Of a stretch of DNA of 64,000 bases, positions 23,101-36,953 are shown in pieces. The stretch's first letter is position 1. Each line of letters starts with the position of its first letter. The notes under the pieces are model-generated. The model was not told the origin of the DNA, made no database searches, and worked only from the letters and a program-made list of their open reading frames with translations. This DNA comes from Dipylidium caninum (taxonomy: Eukaryota > Platyhelminthes > Cestoda > Cyclophyllidea > Dipylidiidae): contig QEYB01000158.1 of the NCBI GenBank assembly GCA_017562135.1, forward strand, positions 186,001-250,000, given 5' to 3'. Made by a program: the position numbers and the translations under genes.

Positions 23101-26100
23101 TCGGCCGAGGCCGAGGCGCCCACGGCGCACGCGGCTGAGGGCGAGGGGGAACGAGGAGCCCCTGCGCCGGGGGGCCGTGGCGTCTGCCCCTGCTGGCCGC
23201 GTCACCTGCGGACAGAGGCGCCCAGGGCGGAGCGCGGGTGGCGAGGGCAGGCGTCTGTTATCACAAGGGGACTGTTTCGCGGGGTCGCGAGGCCAGCGGC
23301 GGCTGGGAGATTGTTTGCATAGCCGATTCTGGTGTCTCGCCGCCTACAGTCGCCTCTTCCCGCAACACTTTACCGTAGTCTGAGTCTCCAACCGAATCCT
23401 TCTTTGTCTTCTCGCTCCGATTGGCCCCGAGACCAAGAGAGTAGCACCGAGTCCTTTCGATCGTCCGATTCATCTTTACTCCCAGCGGACGGGAATGCCA
23501 GTCTGCAGAGAGGAGTAGGAATTGGCGGTTCCATGTCGAATAGTCGCATTCTTGGGAGCTTTTGGTCTTCTCGTGGACTCCAGTGAGAAATCAGGGTCCG
23601 ACTGACTACTTGGGTTGCTCCTTTGGCCTCCCCGGAAGTGGAAGATCCATCGCGGCGGTGAATTTGGCTGCGAACAAAGGCGACACAGAGTGGACCGGTA
23701 GACCTCAGAACGGCAATTCGCCTCTACTTTTCGCAAATTTTCGCCTCGAAGGGAATATCGCCGTGTTCGGACCGCTCATTTTCTCTCCTCTGTTCACCTC
23801 GGGGTCCGTGGGAGTCCGAACGAGTAAAGTGCTGGCACGCGAAGGCCTCTCAGTCGACGAAGTCCAGAGTGCTCGCGGTAAAGACGCGCCCAGGCACAGA
23901 ACTGGCACACTCTCCTCCCACGCCACAACGAATTGCAGGCAATGGGTTTTTCGGTCGCGAATAAGAGGAGTGCGAGCGGAGGTTCCTCCCTCCCACTAGA
24001 AGGGCACTCAGCGGCGGCATCGAAAGTGCGGCGCGTAGTGGGCGCCGAGGAGCAGCTCATGCAATCGGGCGTCGGACGCGGGGGATGACAGTCCAGCGGT
24101 GGCTGAGGTCCAGAACACGGACACCTTGTGTCACCGTGACAATCGCGATGTCTGCAACCGCGGTGTCATTGTTTGTTTACCCGTCGGACCAAACACAAAC
24201 ACGCGATGCACACGTATTCTCTCTCCGCCGCCACTTTCGCTACACGCCGTAGCGACTCGGTGTCATGAGTTGAGTCAACATGGCATGTCATGAGTTGGCA
24301 ACTGACTGCTGTGACCTTCACGGTGGCCTGATTAACTTGGGACCCGATTCGAGGCTGCCGGTGGTCCGATTCAACGTGAAAGTGACGTCTTACAGCAAAG
24401 ACTTTTCTCGAAACCGACCGGCCGAAGAGACGAGTGACGGAAGGGACAGTAGAATTGTGCGGCAGGCTCATTACCCTCACGGGATGACCGTTCCTGCACC
24501 CCGGTAACCACGAGGAGAGCATTTGTCGGAAAGGTGAGGACCATAAGCGCGCTGAGCCTGTTAATGCGGATGTTGCCGTGCCGGTGCATGTGCAAGACAC
24601 GTCCTGGAAGGATGGAGAGTTTGCGACAGTGAATGACGTCAGGAGGTGATTTGCTTGAGGATGTGGACAAGGGTTACATATCCTCTGACGAAGACGCTTG
24701 GCTTCCGCCACAGACATCGAGGGGGACTTGTTCGTGATGCGGACCACGTTAATTTAGTTGGTCAAGTCGTTGGCGGACTAACAAAGTATAAATTGGTTTT
24801 TTCATCGGACCTGTTACTGCTCCTTTTCGAGTGCCCGATCCGCAATAAGGTAAAAGTCGGAAAAAGGTTCCTCAGTGGGTGGAGACAGGATGGAAGCAAC
24901 GGATAGAGCAGCCTGTCCGGTATTATTTCCTCAACGGAGATATCCACGCGTTGATGTGCTACTTAAACCATTTAAGTAGAAAGGTTTGTTGGAAGACGGC
25001 TTGGTAGGTGGGGGACATTTGTGCCTCGCAGATGAAAGTATTTTAATGAGCCTTAACGCATCTACCCACCCACATTCGTCTAGCCAGACCGTTTAGCCAG
25101 ACAGACGCTTTGATGTGGTACTTAATAGTCTCATTTCCCGACTACTTTATGGACCACCGACCGAGAGTTTACAGCAGGAAGCTAAACATAACACACGTTA
25201 ATGATGGAGGAAAGAAGAGTAGAAGAAAGCGATGAGGAATTGCGAAAGTCCAAGGCAACTCCTTAATCAAATAACTCCGAAATTCCTTTTTATTAACAAC
25301 GTCCTTCCTTTCCCCATGGTGATTTCCCGTCCACATTGGCAGTGTGCCCTCACTTGGGTTTAATTGCGTGGCGTTCAACCTTCCCCTACGTCCAACGACA
25401 CAGCTGTCCAGGTCGACAATCAGTTTCAGAAGATCATTGCTTCCGATAGACCGGCGAGAGTGGATGTCGCAGATAAGGCGACAGAGGTGCACTCGCCTGA
25501 CTTTCCCACTCTATCATTCAAACACCCTTTATTGCAACGGAAATGGAGCTGGCCTTCCGCTAAATCAGTTTTTCTGAAGAGAAATGAGCGGTCTCCTCCT
25601 ATTCACTTGCATTAAAGGGACAAATCGGGCCTTTTGTCAGTGTTCTACGTGACGGAGATTTTGTCGTTGTCAGCAATGTGGGGGGAAATTTTGGTCATTT
25701 GGTGAAGCGACTAAAGCGGATCCCGTCCACTCAATGCAGTTCTACGTGAAGATGCTTCATACAGCGATGAGGCGAAAAAACCGCCGTCCAAGCTCACTTT
25801 ATTTCCCGTCACTGCACCACGGCTCTAAAGGCTCCGCGAGGCGGCCTTTGACAGAGACAAGCCTCGGTTAAATGGGCTTTTGAACGCAAAGATCGTCGAG
25901 TCGCTCCTTGACTGTGGCGGTTGGACGTCCACACGTCAACGCATCATCTAACGACGTTGCACTCGAGGGCCAGGAAGGTCGAAAGCTATCTCGGATATCT
26001 CCTCCTTTCTCGTGTCCGAGAATGTCCCGACAGATGGGCGTCTGTTTACTTAGCGCCAAATCTGTATTTTGGGACATGGAATTGAGCAAATCTGATGCTC

Positions 26101-29100
26101 TGATTATTCATGGCATCCAGATGTACCAAATTCCCGTTTCGGAGGAGGCAGTTTGAGAAAGTAGCTTGCAGTTTGAGGGTGGCGAGGAAAGGGCGGGGAG
26201 TTGAAGTGCACAACATCGCATCACCCATTCCTCAGAGCTGCCAGGCTGTGCTTGACTCCGATCCGCCCGTTTCCAAGTGGGATTATACGAAAAGAGCAAT
26301 ACAGTTCGTCAATCACAAGGCATCGAGGCTTTGAATAGTCTCTCTTAAGCCATTTCGTGGACTTTTGGCTCGGAACTCGCCCTGCGGAGTAGTCGTCTGC
26401 CATCTCTTGGGTTGCGACGTCTCCGCTGCTGGCGGTGGTACTCAAGAAGTCAGCTTCGTAACGACACGAATTGCGGAGAGGGCGGAGAGGCTGCCGAGGT
26501 AGCTTTGAACTCGAGGCTTCCGCCAGTTTGAAAGCCTTCCCCGCGTGGCTCCTCTTGCGGCAGCCACTTCGTTGTCACGTCTCACAGGCTACCAATGAAG
26601 CGAGGAGACGAAGGCGAAGCTCCCAACGTGATTCGACACCGCAGGCAGAAGCATGGAGGAGGGAGACGGCCAAAACTACCCGACCGGGTCACCTCCGCCC
26701 CCACGCACCGCCGTGGGTCGAACATTGGCACGGCTGGAGTGGTCACGGAGAAAGGAAATTTCGAAGTGGATGGGATTTCAACCTTCCACCTTCCGATTTC
26801 GCAGCTCCACAGTGAGCAGCAGTGGAAGGGCGAGCAGACAGTACTGAGGATACCAGCGGAAAGATAAGGATTAACGTCGTCAGGTCTCTCTTTCCCAAAC
26901 GCCGCGATGGATGTTGGCGGTGGCCACCGGACCACCGACCGAAACGCCGATTGCGCTCACTGACCGCTGAAATTGAGCTCTCGTCGGGACGGCCACCACC
27001 TCCTCTCCTCCCCAGCGCCCACCGCCTCGTCTTAAACTAGTAAGTTAACTTGCCACCCGCCAAAATCGCGTGTCTCGGTGGAGACACCGGAGTAATCGGT
27101 GGGGTTGCGTGCTTTCGACAACATACTTGAGTCAGCTACGGTGTTACGCGCGTTTTACGTAGTGTACGAGGCGGCTGTTTAGACGCGCTACATGACAGAG
27201 AGTTTGGAGCAGGCGAGGCGCGAGACCGGCGATGGGGAAGAGCCGATGGAGACGGGGACGGGGACGGGAACGGGAGGGGGAAAACGAAGATAAAGTCTGT
27301 CTGCGAGTGGAGACTTCCACACCCCTCGCCAACCCACTTCGTCTCGAGATTCGATCTTTACAGCTCTGCGTCTTGACTTTTCCACCTCGGGACGGTGTGT
27401 TTCGCACCAGACAGACTCTCAGGTGGTCGAGACGACCGCCTGACTCCCTCGGGATCGCGTGGAGGCGATATGGCCGCAGAGACTGCGAGTGCAGCAAAAT
27501 GCGAGGATGTCGCGGAGGAGGAGGAGGAGGCGGTGGTGGTGATGGTGATGCGGACGTGAGCGCGTCTGCTCCTGTAACGGCTGACTTTCCAAATTCTCCC
27601 ACCCGGCCATCAGCAGTTGCCATTAGAGTGCCTCCGACGGGACATTTGCCTTCCCCGCCCCCGGACAGTCTGCCTCGCCGGCGGGCGGGCGGAGGACTCG
27701 ACCCCACTGGCAGCTTCGCTCAGTCAGGACGCCTCGCAGCCGCAATTAACTTTGCTCTTTCAGCCTCGTGTCCGCCGCCGCTTCGCCCGGTGGTCTGCTC
27801 GACCGTCGCACGGGAATGCGGAACACCCCGCACCGCGTGAAGTGTCAGCCGCGTGGAGAGCTGGTATGCATGGCGGAAGACTTTTGGCCAGTGAGCAGCG
27901 CAGCGGGCAATGCAGCGGAGCCAAGACGGTGTTTTTCCCCACTTCTGTTTCTTTCCATCGGTTTTGTCGAGCCACAAGCAGCTAGGGCAGGCAAAGCTGC
28001 CCCCGTGGAGTCCACAGCGCGGCTTGTGCTGCTCCCAGTCCGCACGTCTTTCGGCGACTTCTTCCGCCTCCGCCTCTACAATTCTTGCTTGGATCTACCT
28101 AACCTCGGCCGCCCGGCGAGCTTCTGTCCACATTCCCTACGTTGACTTGATGAGCGGTTACACTCATCGCTCGCGCAGGTCCGCTCACTCATTTGATGGC
28201 GTCTCTTAGTAGACACCGCCGCCGAACTCCTTCGGAGCTAGTTGAGCTGCTCAAAGGCGTCTGAGGGTGTCAAAGCAGCACCGATCCTCTACAAACTACT
28301 CCGACCTCGGGCAAATTGGCGGACTTGAGGAACAACCGCAAGCGGACGTCGCTGAGACGTCAGAGCAGCTGACAGGGGCGACAGTAAGACGGGAATGGGC
28401 GGCACAGTCTAAGCTTTCGCTTTCCCAGGAGACGCGGCCCCCCTGCTTCTGCCTCAGGACGCTTCTCTCCCGACGCGCCAGTTGTAAAAGATGCCATAAA
28501 ATAACTCCCATCTCGTTTATGACTCACATCTGTCTCGCGGTGCTGCCTGGCGGTTCAAGGCCACCCCGCGTGGAGCATCTTCGAAAGTCCAGGGCTCCGA
28601 TCAGCTTCCCAGTCTCCTATCCGAACGAATCCACGGAGCAGGGGTAGGTTCTGCTGCCTTCTTGCAACTGATCGACGTTCATCCAAGCCCCCCAAAGCTC
28701 GAGAATTCTTTCTCAAGCGCGACAAGGCGGTGGAACTGGTTCCGAGGTCCCTCTCCAAGCCATTATGACAAATTCAGGCCCAGACGCGGATAACACCGAC
28801 GAGACGACAGACGGCACCAACTTTCAGGCCCTTCAGAGGCAGGGCTCGAGGTCCTCTGCCGTCCGGGCGTGGCGAATGTGGACGACGCGACGCAAGAGTC
28901 TTGTTTTCTCGCCCAGACATGCAAGCGACTGCGTTTCGAGTCCCACCGAGTGTATGGGACACTCTCCCGCCTCCCTGGTCAATGATATCCCTGGAGAGGA
29001 CCCAAGTTAATGAATGGGCGCGGGAATTATTTCCTTGTACATCCTCCGCCCTCTCGCTCTCTCGCTCCCTTGCAGTCTCTGAGGCTTTAATTTAGTGACT

Positions 29101-30584
29101 TAAGGGAAAATTATCCCCACTTCGGTCCCTAAGAGTGTCCATCGGCCTTCTAGAGGGGCGGGAACAGAATACACCGACGGTCGAGGATGCCACAATCGGG
29201 TGATGAGTTGCCTCCGGCTGTCGCGGTGAGCGGAGGTGCGGACAGCGCCACGGGGCCCTGGCAGCGGCACTTGGGCGGCTTTCACGTGCTGTTGTTTGTA
29301 TGTTGGGCTTCCAAATCCGACTCTAGTAGCAGTTGGATTGAACCAAAACACTAACTAGGCGATAATGACTCTCCGGTCGGTCGGCCGTTGGCCTCGTGCC
29401 GTTTAGCCGCTTGGGGCGACGACTAGCCTAAAGTCCTCGTGAATGGTTGTGGCCTCTGCGCGATAAAACACCTCCAGCTGCGTCAACACGATCCGGGACT
29501 GGAGAATCGGCGCCACCTCCGCCCCGCCACCTCCGCCTCCTGTCGCGATGAGACGCGAGCTTGTCCGAAACTCGCGGTGTACTTCGTCCCCACTTTTATT
29601 GCCACATTTTTAGACGGCGAGGCACTTCACAACTCCCGGGAGTGAAGCCGTTCCCGCTGCCTCTAGTGGCACCTGCCGAGAGTGGCCGATGACTATGCCA
29701 AACTCCAGTTAACATTCTCGGTGGCCGTGGATGGCGAGTCTACTTTGCTGTTTCGTCTCAGACTGTCTCACAGTTGTCCCTTTCATTTCCCTCCTCGCCA
29801 CGTCTTTGCGCTTTGACACGTCGACAAATTGTGGCTGAAGCCAGTGCAAATGGCCAGGAGACTCCACATTACCAGCCGACGGCCTCGAAAATTGAGTCTT
29901 CGTTCACCTGAACAGCTGCTGATCCGCCGGTGGAGACACGATTTGGTCTTGCGATGCCTCAGCTGCCCCCGTCGAGATTCCCCTTCGGGCAGAGCGCATG
30001 AGGAGGAGGCTCGGACCCGCGGCAGTGGCATCATCTCCCGCCATCACGGCGTGGTACAATAGTCGTCGGCATGTCTTCGCGATGCGACTGCCTCTTTGTC
30101 ACGAGGTCGTCTTCGGTGGACTCATGGCGGCCATTGTGCGGTAATACCATGGAGACTTTGACGATCGGAAAGACTGGAAGGAGAAATTGTGTTGAAGACC
30201 TTTCTTCGTCGGTTAAAAAGGATTATTCATTTTCGAGCGAGTTGCACGTGCTTTCTCCAAAAGTCTTTGATTATATCATTCTGGTTATTCTACTTCTTCC
30301 CTTAAAATAATAAGAAAAAAAAGTATCCAGTGAATGGAGAATGTGGTGGAACTGAAAATGCATAGAAAATTTGTCAGCAGGAATTTAAGTTTTATGTGAA
30401 CGTTTCTTGGTGAGATGTCGGCTCGGCGGTGTGCCCGCGGCGTGTATTCTTGTCAGCCCAGTATTTTCATTTTTTTTGAGTATCATACGAAATCCTTTTT
30501 GGTCACAAAAGACCATTTTGCGTTAAGTCGACGGCGCTCGTTTATTGCGAAGGAGACGCCGGAGATGCCCATTTGCTCTTGAGG

Positions 30585-30647
30585 CGGTCGGTCGGTCGGT
30601 CGGTCGGTCGGTCGGTCGGTCGGTCGGTCGGTCGGTCGGTCGGTCGG
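30585..30647 (+). repeat. (CGGT)n tetranucleotide microsatellite
   Basis: About 15 perfect CGGT units are followed directly by an AGGG-rich stretch (about 30653-30668). Confidence 0.95.
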
Positions 30648-33600
30648 CCGACGGAGGGAGGGAGGGAGAAAGGGAGACGGCAGAGTCGCCAACGTAGCAG
30701 GCGTGTCGCGGAGCTCGTGAACGGTCAAAGGGTGGTTTGAAGCAGGTCCGTCGACCAACACCCGTGTACCGGGCTGGAGAACGACGCGCTAGGGCGGAAG
30801 GACAGCACTGCGTCGGTGGTGGCGGTGGCGGTGGCCGGAGGCCTAATGCCCGAAAACAATCTGCCAAGTCTCCTGGTCGCGTGAGTGCGGGTTAAAGGCC
30901 GCCTATATTTAACTGGATCTTCCACTCCTTCTGTTCTTTTTCTCATTTCTCGACACTCCATTCACCTATGTAAGCTTCCCGCCCTCCTCGGGGGGAGGGC
31001 ATCACAGTCCGTCTCCCGCGCCCCGCGGAGTTCTCTCATCATTCAACCACCTATTCGCCGTGGGAATGACTCGACCACACACTTTGGGCGTCAGGGATGA
31101 GGAATCGAGTTGGGAGGATGGCGAAGAAATACGCGAATCCCACCCCGACGACTGCTCGCCAGTCCTTCGCACCATGCCGTGCATCATCCTCTCCGTCGCT
31201 GCTCCAACAGACGCACTTTTGGCGGCGTGTTACCTCCCGAGCCCTGTTGATCAAAGCCCAGTCGCTGGGGGAGCCGTTGGGTCTGGTGGTCCATGAAAGG
31301 ACAAAATCCGCACGCCTCATCCGCCGTCCTCCAAGCAGATCGGCGTGTCAAAATGAACAGCCCGTGCCTCTTTGGCAGTGAAGCGGCACAGCGCCTTGAG
31401 GAATGTGCCGCGAAGGCTCCGAGGAGGCGGAGGAGGCGGCAAAGCCACTGAGATATAGTCTGGCCTCTTTTTTAAAGCCTGCGTGTTAATGGGTTGTTTC
31501 ATGGAGGTAGACAATTTTATACGATGCCATTAAAGCTAATTAATAGTAGACAGGCGTTTGCCATGCTGTCGCTGTTTCCGCATAACTAAGTGGTACAACA
31601 GGGAGACTATTTACGCCAAGAAGACGGGCCGGTGGTATCTCCCGCGCCCGCCCAGTCGCCCAGGAGGGCTCTTTTGCGCGGGAAGGCAGGCAATCCTGAG
31701 AAAGGGGGAGGCCACGTCTGTTCCCACGCCGACTTATCTGCTCTCACCTCCCTCGCCGTCCGCCCCGCCGCCCCGCCGCGCAGCCATCAGTCGTGCCGCC
31801 CCGAGAGACCCACCGCCGTCGCCGTGCCTCGTCTCCGCGCCGACTGCTTTTCATTGGGGGTCGACTCTTAAGTTGCTAGCAGTCAATCAGACTGGAGGGG
31901 ACCCGCCTCAGCAGACGGGCAGACAGGTGGGCGGCTGGGAGGATATCGTATTAATCGCCCAGGAAGAGTTGAACCGCAAAGAATGGACTTTTTGCTTGGA
32001 AGACAGGCGACAGCCTCCGCATGGATTCCAAACGCCGCGAAGAAGGACTCAACTCGTCGACAAATTCGACGTCTGTCAGACAAACGGATGGGAGTCTTCG
32101 TCGCCGTCGATCAACCGTCTGCCGGTGGGAGTGGCGGTCCACGCGGGATGGCGACGGCAGCCGCATTCCTCGGTGGTGAAGTCGTCGGAGCTCAGGCAGC
32201 GCCGGCCGCCGCGACCGCTCTGCTCAATCTCGCCCCCCGAGGATGGGAATGGGAGAAGAAGAGATGTCTTTGAGAGACAGGTTGTTCACCTCCCGCACCT
32301 TTTTGGAGTTTCCGCTTTTCCCTCGCGGTTGCCAGAGTGGCGCCGCGGTCAAAAAAAAGCAACCCTGCGGCAGGAGACCGTCGCGCGGCGCCATTCTCCG
32401 GCGTGTTTCCTGATGCAGAGGAATCGACGGACTGGCGGAAACGCCTTCCATCCAATCGCCTCACACCGCCTGTTTCTCACTATCCGCCGACGTTGGATGT
32501 GCGAGAATTTGTGGGCTTTATTCGGCGCAGGTCGCTCCGAGCCCCACACATTCATCGGCAGTCGCACGCAGACAGACTTGAGGAGGGGCAATTAGGGCGA
32601 GGAGACCGAGGCTTTCGGCGCAGACGAGGGGTGCTGGAGGCGAGTGCTTGCGTCCCAGACCTTAATGGCGGCACCGGAAGTTCTCCATTTCCAGAGGGGA
32701 AAATTAAGGCAATCGCAAGACCGCCTCGCGACCGATTGCTTCTCCTATTTACGTCTTCCATCAGAGCCGCCGCTTGCCGGGGACCACTCGAGGGGATGCG
32801 GAGGAGGGCGGCGGGGGTTTCCGGAGGCTTGACCTCCTCATTGTCTCAGAAGATTGCGGAATTTGTGGGTCGCTTTTGCTCAGAAAAGAAACAGTGCTTG
32901 CCTGACGAAGTGATTGATGGCAGACAAGGCTTCAACACTTCTCACCGCTTCACAAGTTGTCAATCTGGAGTGCAATGGAGGGTTGGGGAGACTCAAATCT
33001 CCGTGGCGGCAAAGCGAGGCGATAAATTTGGCTCCAAGTCGTGTCTCCGAAGGGGAAAACTTCCTCATTTCAGACGGCAGTCGTAACTACGGCAAAATGT
33101 CTTCGAGACATCGTAAAATTAGACGCTTGAATTGATAAGAAGAGGTTTTATAAGTGGAACGCGGTTGGGATCCTGGGGTAGTCGTAGCGAACGCCATCCG
33201 AGGCGAACGACAAGCAAAGCTGGGTGAGGCGAGGGAGTGGAGCTCCACCGAAACGTCCGCGGATTGCCGGAGATGGCATCGCCAAGCGGCCTAAACGCCG
33301 ACAGGTCATTTTCGAGTATGATGCTGTAAATGGAAGGATGAAGATGAGGTTTGGGAGCCGCGGCTGGCACCGCGGATGACAGCGCTTGGGGGTCGGCGAC
33401 TGCCACTTCCGTCCGTCGAAAGGGGCCCGACGCCGGGGTCATTCGGGTCTGGGAGCCGTGGGCGCCCTTTTCACCGCCTCCGTGCGACGCTGTGGCGCTG
33501 GTGGAAGGTCTCTTCTGGCTGGTAATCGCAACCGGTAGCGCTGGCCGCGAACACAGTCCGCGTCCGCTTCCTCGCCCCTCCGAGGCCCCACGAAGGCGTC

Positions 33601-36600
33601 CGCAGAGGTTTGTCATTTGGGCAGACGGGCGCAGTACAACCCGACGCCTGCGAGTGCACAGCGGAGGAGTTCTCGGCTGTTGCCTCTTTCCACGCTTGAC
33701 TGCTTAGCGACGAGAAAGTTGATGGGCGAGAAAATCGGTGGTGTGGAAAATGCAGACCACAGAGGGCGCCTCACAGTTCTCCCCGAGGAGGGCGAGAGAA
33801 GTGGACCGTTTGCCGACACCGCCTCCCCTCCTCCTCCTCCTCAGCCCATAGGGGGAAAATTCCTCTCCTCTCCTCGTCAGCCCGGTTGGATGAAGCACCA
33901 CCGAAAGGGGCGCGGCGCTCGCTCATCGCAGGAGGTTGGAAAGTGGCTCGAAAAAGAATCGCCGGGGATTGGGAAGAGGAATGGAGGTTCGTCAAGAAAG
34001 GGGCACATCAGTCGCTCGATTGGGGCGTCAGTGGCTGACACATGTCGCTGCCACCTCCGCCTCACCGCAGCCACTTCTGGCAGACCTGGGCCTGAGGAAA
34101 ACCGTCTGATGAAGCGGTGAGTCGTGGAATTAAAATTTGGACAGGCTGAACAACATCGCCTCCGATGAAACTTGACGTGGCCGCAGTTTGGAATAGTGGA
34201 CATTCGCCGGCCGATCAACTTTGCCCGGTAACTCATTAATTCGAATTTATAAGTCCACACCGACAAATTTTGTGCCACATTCAGTGTGTGGACGGCAGAG
34301 AGGCCTACAAATAAGCGAAAAGGCGTCAGACTTTGGCACTTGTCACATCTCCGCATCCTCCGTTGACCTCTATGACCTGTTAACGGACTGAAGAGAGAGG
34401 AAGTCGTCGGTGTGGACATGAAGCGCCTCCTCCGTACGACCGCCACCTCCGCCCTGCGGAGGGAAGAAAGGCTGGAGGCGGTGTGGACGCGTTCGGTTGT
34501 GGAACTCCTTCAAAGAAGACGTTCGCAGGCGGTCTTCTCCTCGCGCCCCGAGAGGAACAATGGGTGGGTGAGATGCCGGATGCAAGGAAGAAGACCTTCC
34601 ACCGGAGACCGCAGTGCGGCGGCTTCAACAGATGAACTAAAGGCAACCAGACTACGTGGACTCAACGTTGTCCCCTGTTGGCCATGATGGTTTGCGTCGT
34701 CCCACCGGCCTCGAAGCATGGTAAATGTTCCGGGAAACGCTGGGCTGTAAGAGGTGTCTAACGAAACCGTCCAACACTTTTCCAACAAAGCGCAGCGCTC
34801 TTCCTCATCGACTTGAGCGGCTTCGCGAGGAGCTGGTGTTGAAGGTGTTCGGTAAGGCAAGGCGATCGGCAGTGGCGGTTGGGAATCCTCAGCCTCCAAA
34901 AGACCGCCCATTTCGGCGCGGGCTGCACCGGAAGGGATCGCGTCAACGGGGAGAGTCTGCGCCATCCCCTCCGCAAGAGTCGTTGGAGACAGGCCACACC
35001 CCGAGCTGGGCGATGCGAAGGCGTGGAGTCGCGTCGAAGTCTTCCACAACCTCACGCGACGGCTTTGAGCAGCGAGACTTCCCTTACCTGCGACCCGCTC
35101 AACCTTCGCTTTCGCGCCTCACCAGCGGGTGCATCACACCGCTTTTTGTGACCAAAAGGGCAACTCGAAGGCGGAGGTGGCGAGTCCTGCCGTCTCAGCA
35201 AAGTCGTCTGAATTAATCGCCGTGGAGGCAAATCTGGTAGCGGGTTGTCCCGCCTTCCTTGCGATGGCGGTAACGGGTCAGCGGAAAAAGGATTTCTGCG
35301 CCCTCCAAGCGTGTCCCACCGAAGGCCCCGGAATGCCGGTTTCTCGGAAAAAACTGTGAATAACAAAATTCCCGGGTGTCCCGTTTCCTTCAAAAAACCG
35401 GCGACGAAACATTATCAGCTTTAGGATTGCGTCAATTCCGCCGATTGCTTTACACGGACTTCCAGTCGACGTGCAGGGCCGACGTCTCCGCCGCGCTTCC
35501 GTCCGTGTTGGGTGTCTGAAAGCGCGTCCGGCGCCGGTTGGCAGAGGGGCGCAGTTCAGCGAGGATGCCAGCTAAACCGTCTAAAAGTTGTCCAAATCTC
35601 ATCTCTTTGGGTGGAGCATGGGGACCTCGGCCTCCTGTGCGACTCTCCTCTCACGTGGATCTTCATTCAGCGTGCTGACATCCCGTTCGACTTGGCTTCC
35701 TATCCCCGCCGACTTCTTAGTCCTTTCGATGGTTTAAAGTGTCGGTACTTGCATCGACCTCGCGTGAAGGAGATGTCTTTTAGACGTTGAGGGGATATTG
35801 TGGATTTCCTTCGTGCCGATTCGTCCTGGAGGCGTTCGAACAGAGTTGAGTCCAAGTGTGGTTTGCAGTAAAGCAGCCGAAACCACATGAAACGCCTCGG
35901 GGAGGTCGTCTAAGGGATCGGCCGACATTCTCCTTCGTGAGAGCCGCCAGCTTCCCAAGTTGTCCAAGCGGCGGAACAAAGGCAGAGTTCTGCGGGGAAA
36001 TCAGCGAACCGAAGACATCGTCACCTACCCTAAAGCGCATGGTTGTGGTGAATTGGATGACCTCCGAGGAAGTGCGACATCCAGGCTCGCATGAGGGCCT
36101 TCAAGTCGCCCTCGCCGGGACAAAACGAGTCAAAAGGACACTCGATCTTCTTCAGTCTCATAGTGCGAACCATCCTCCTCCAACTCTAAAGGTCAAGCGG
36201 ACGAGACTTTACTTTACTGTTACTGTTTCATTCTTCTTAAAATCGCAATAAAGTCACTTTCATGTGCACCTTCCACCTGAGGAGAAACTCAACACGAGCG
36301 GAGCGTGAATGGCCGCGCTTAATCCTCATCAGCCGATGTCCTATCCGACTCTCCTGTGCCACGTTTCCTGCGTGTTTTTGTGGGTGTATCAACAAGACCA
36401 GTTGGCCTTCCGTCTTCCGCCATGCTCCCCTTTTCGTCTGTGGGAAGAGTCGCTACGGCTGCTGTGGTTCAGCAGTCTTCATCCCTCCATTCGATGTGAT
36501 GCATGGCGTCTCGTCCAGGGAGATAAATTTATACTTGCTGGAAGAACTAACTGGAATATGTGAGCTAACCTATGTGGGTTTGCGTCCTCTGCAAAAATCA

Positions 36601-36953
36601 CCACTTATTCGTGCTTTATACACCCTCTGCGTGGGATCTTCTTTGTTTCTTCGGCAGGTCTTGTTACCTCTACATGCACCATTGCGGATGTGAATCTCGA
36701 GGTTAAGAACTGAGGTCTCGCGGGGTGGTGTTCTAGAAGCGAGAATAGACTCTATGTGTTGTCCGTCGCCCCATTGCATGGGACCGAAATCCACCCTCGT
36801 TGAAGGGGTTTGAGGGGGGCTGACGCTACACACCGTCGCGCAATCTTATTGGCTAGCGCGTCTGACCAATCAGAGGACGAGCTGGCTGTCATCCCTTTCA
36901 TTGCTAAGGGCAATTCAGAGAATCAAGATGTGAGAGGGCGACAAACAGTGGAC

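Larger units (their letters stand above)
19640..36953. other. 17-kb GC- and CpG-rich region with no recognised gene
   Basis: The region lies between the divergent HES and KCNMB-like genes. It is rich in CpG and poor in stop codons, so many long open frames overlap on both strands. The longest, 31558-32595 on the plus strand (345 codons), has no recognisable domain. None shows the splice-plus-homology pattern that supports the called genes. It may be a large regulatory domain of the HES gene, or hold fast-evolving or non-coding transcripts. Confidence 0.5.
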
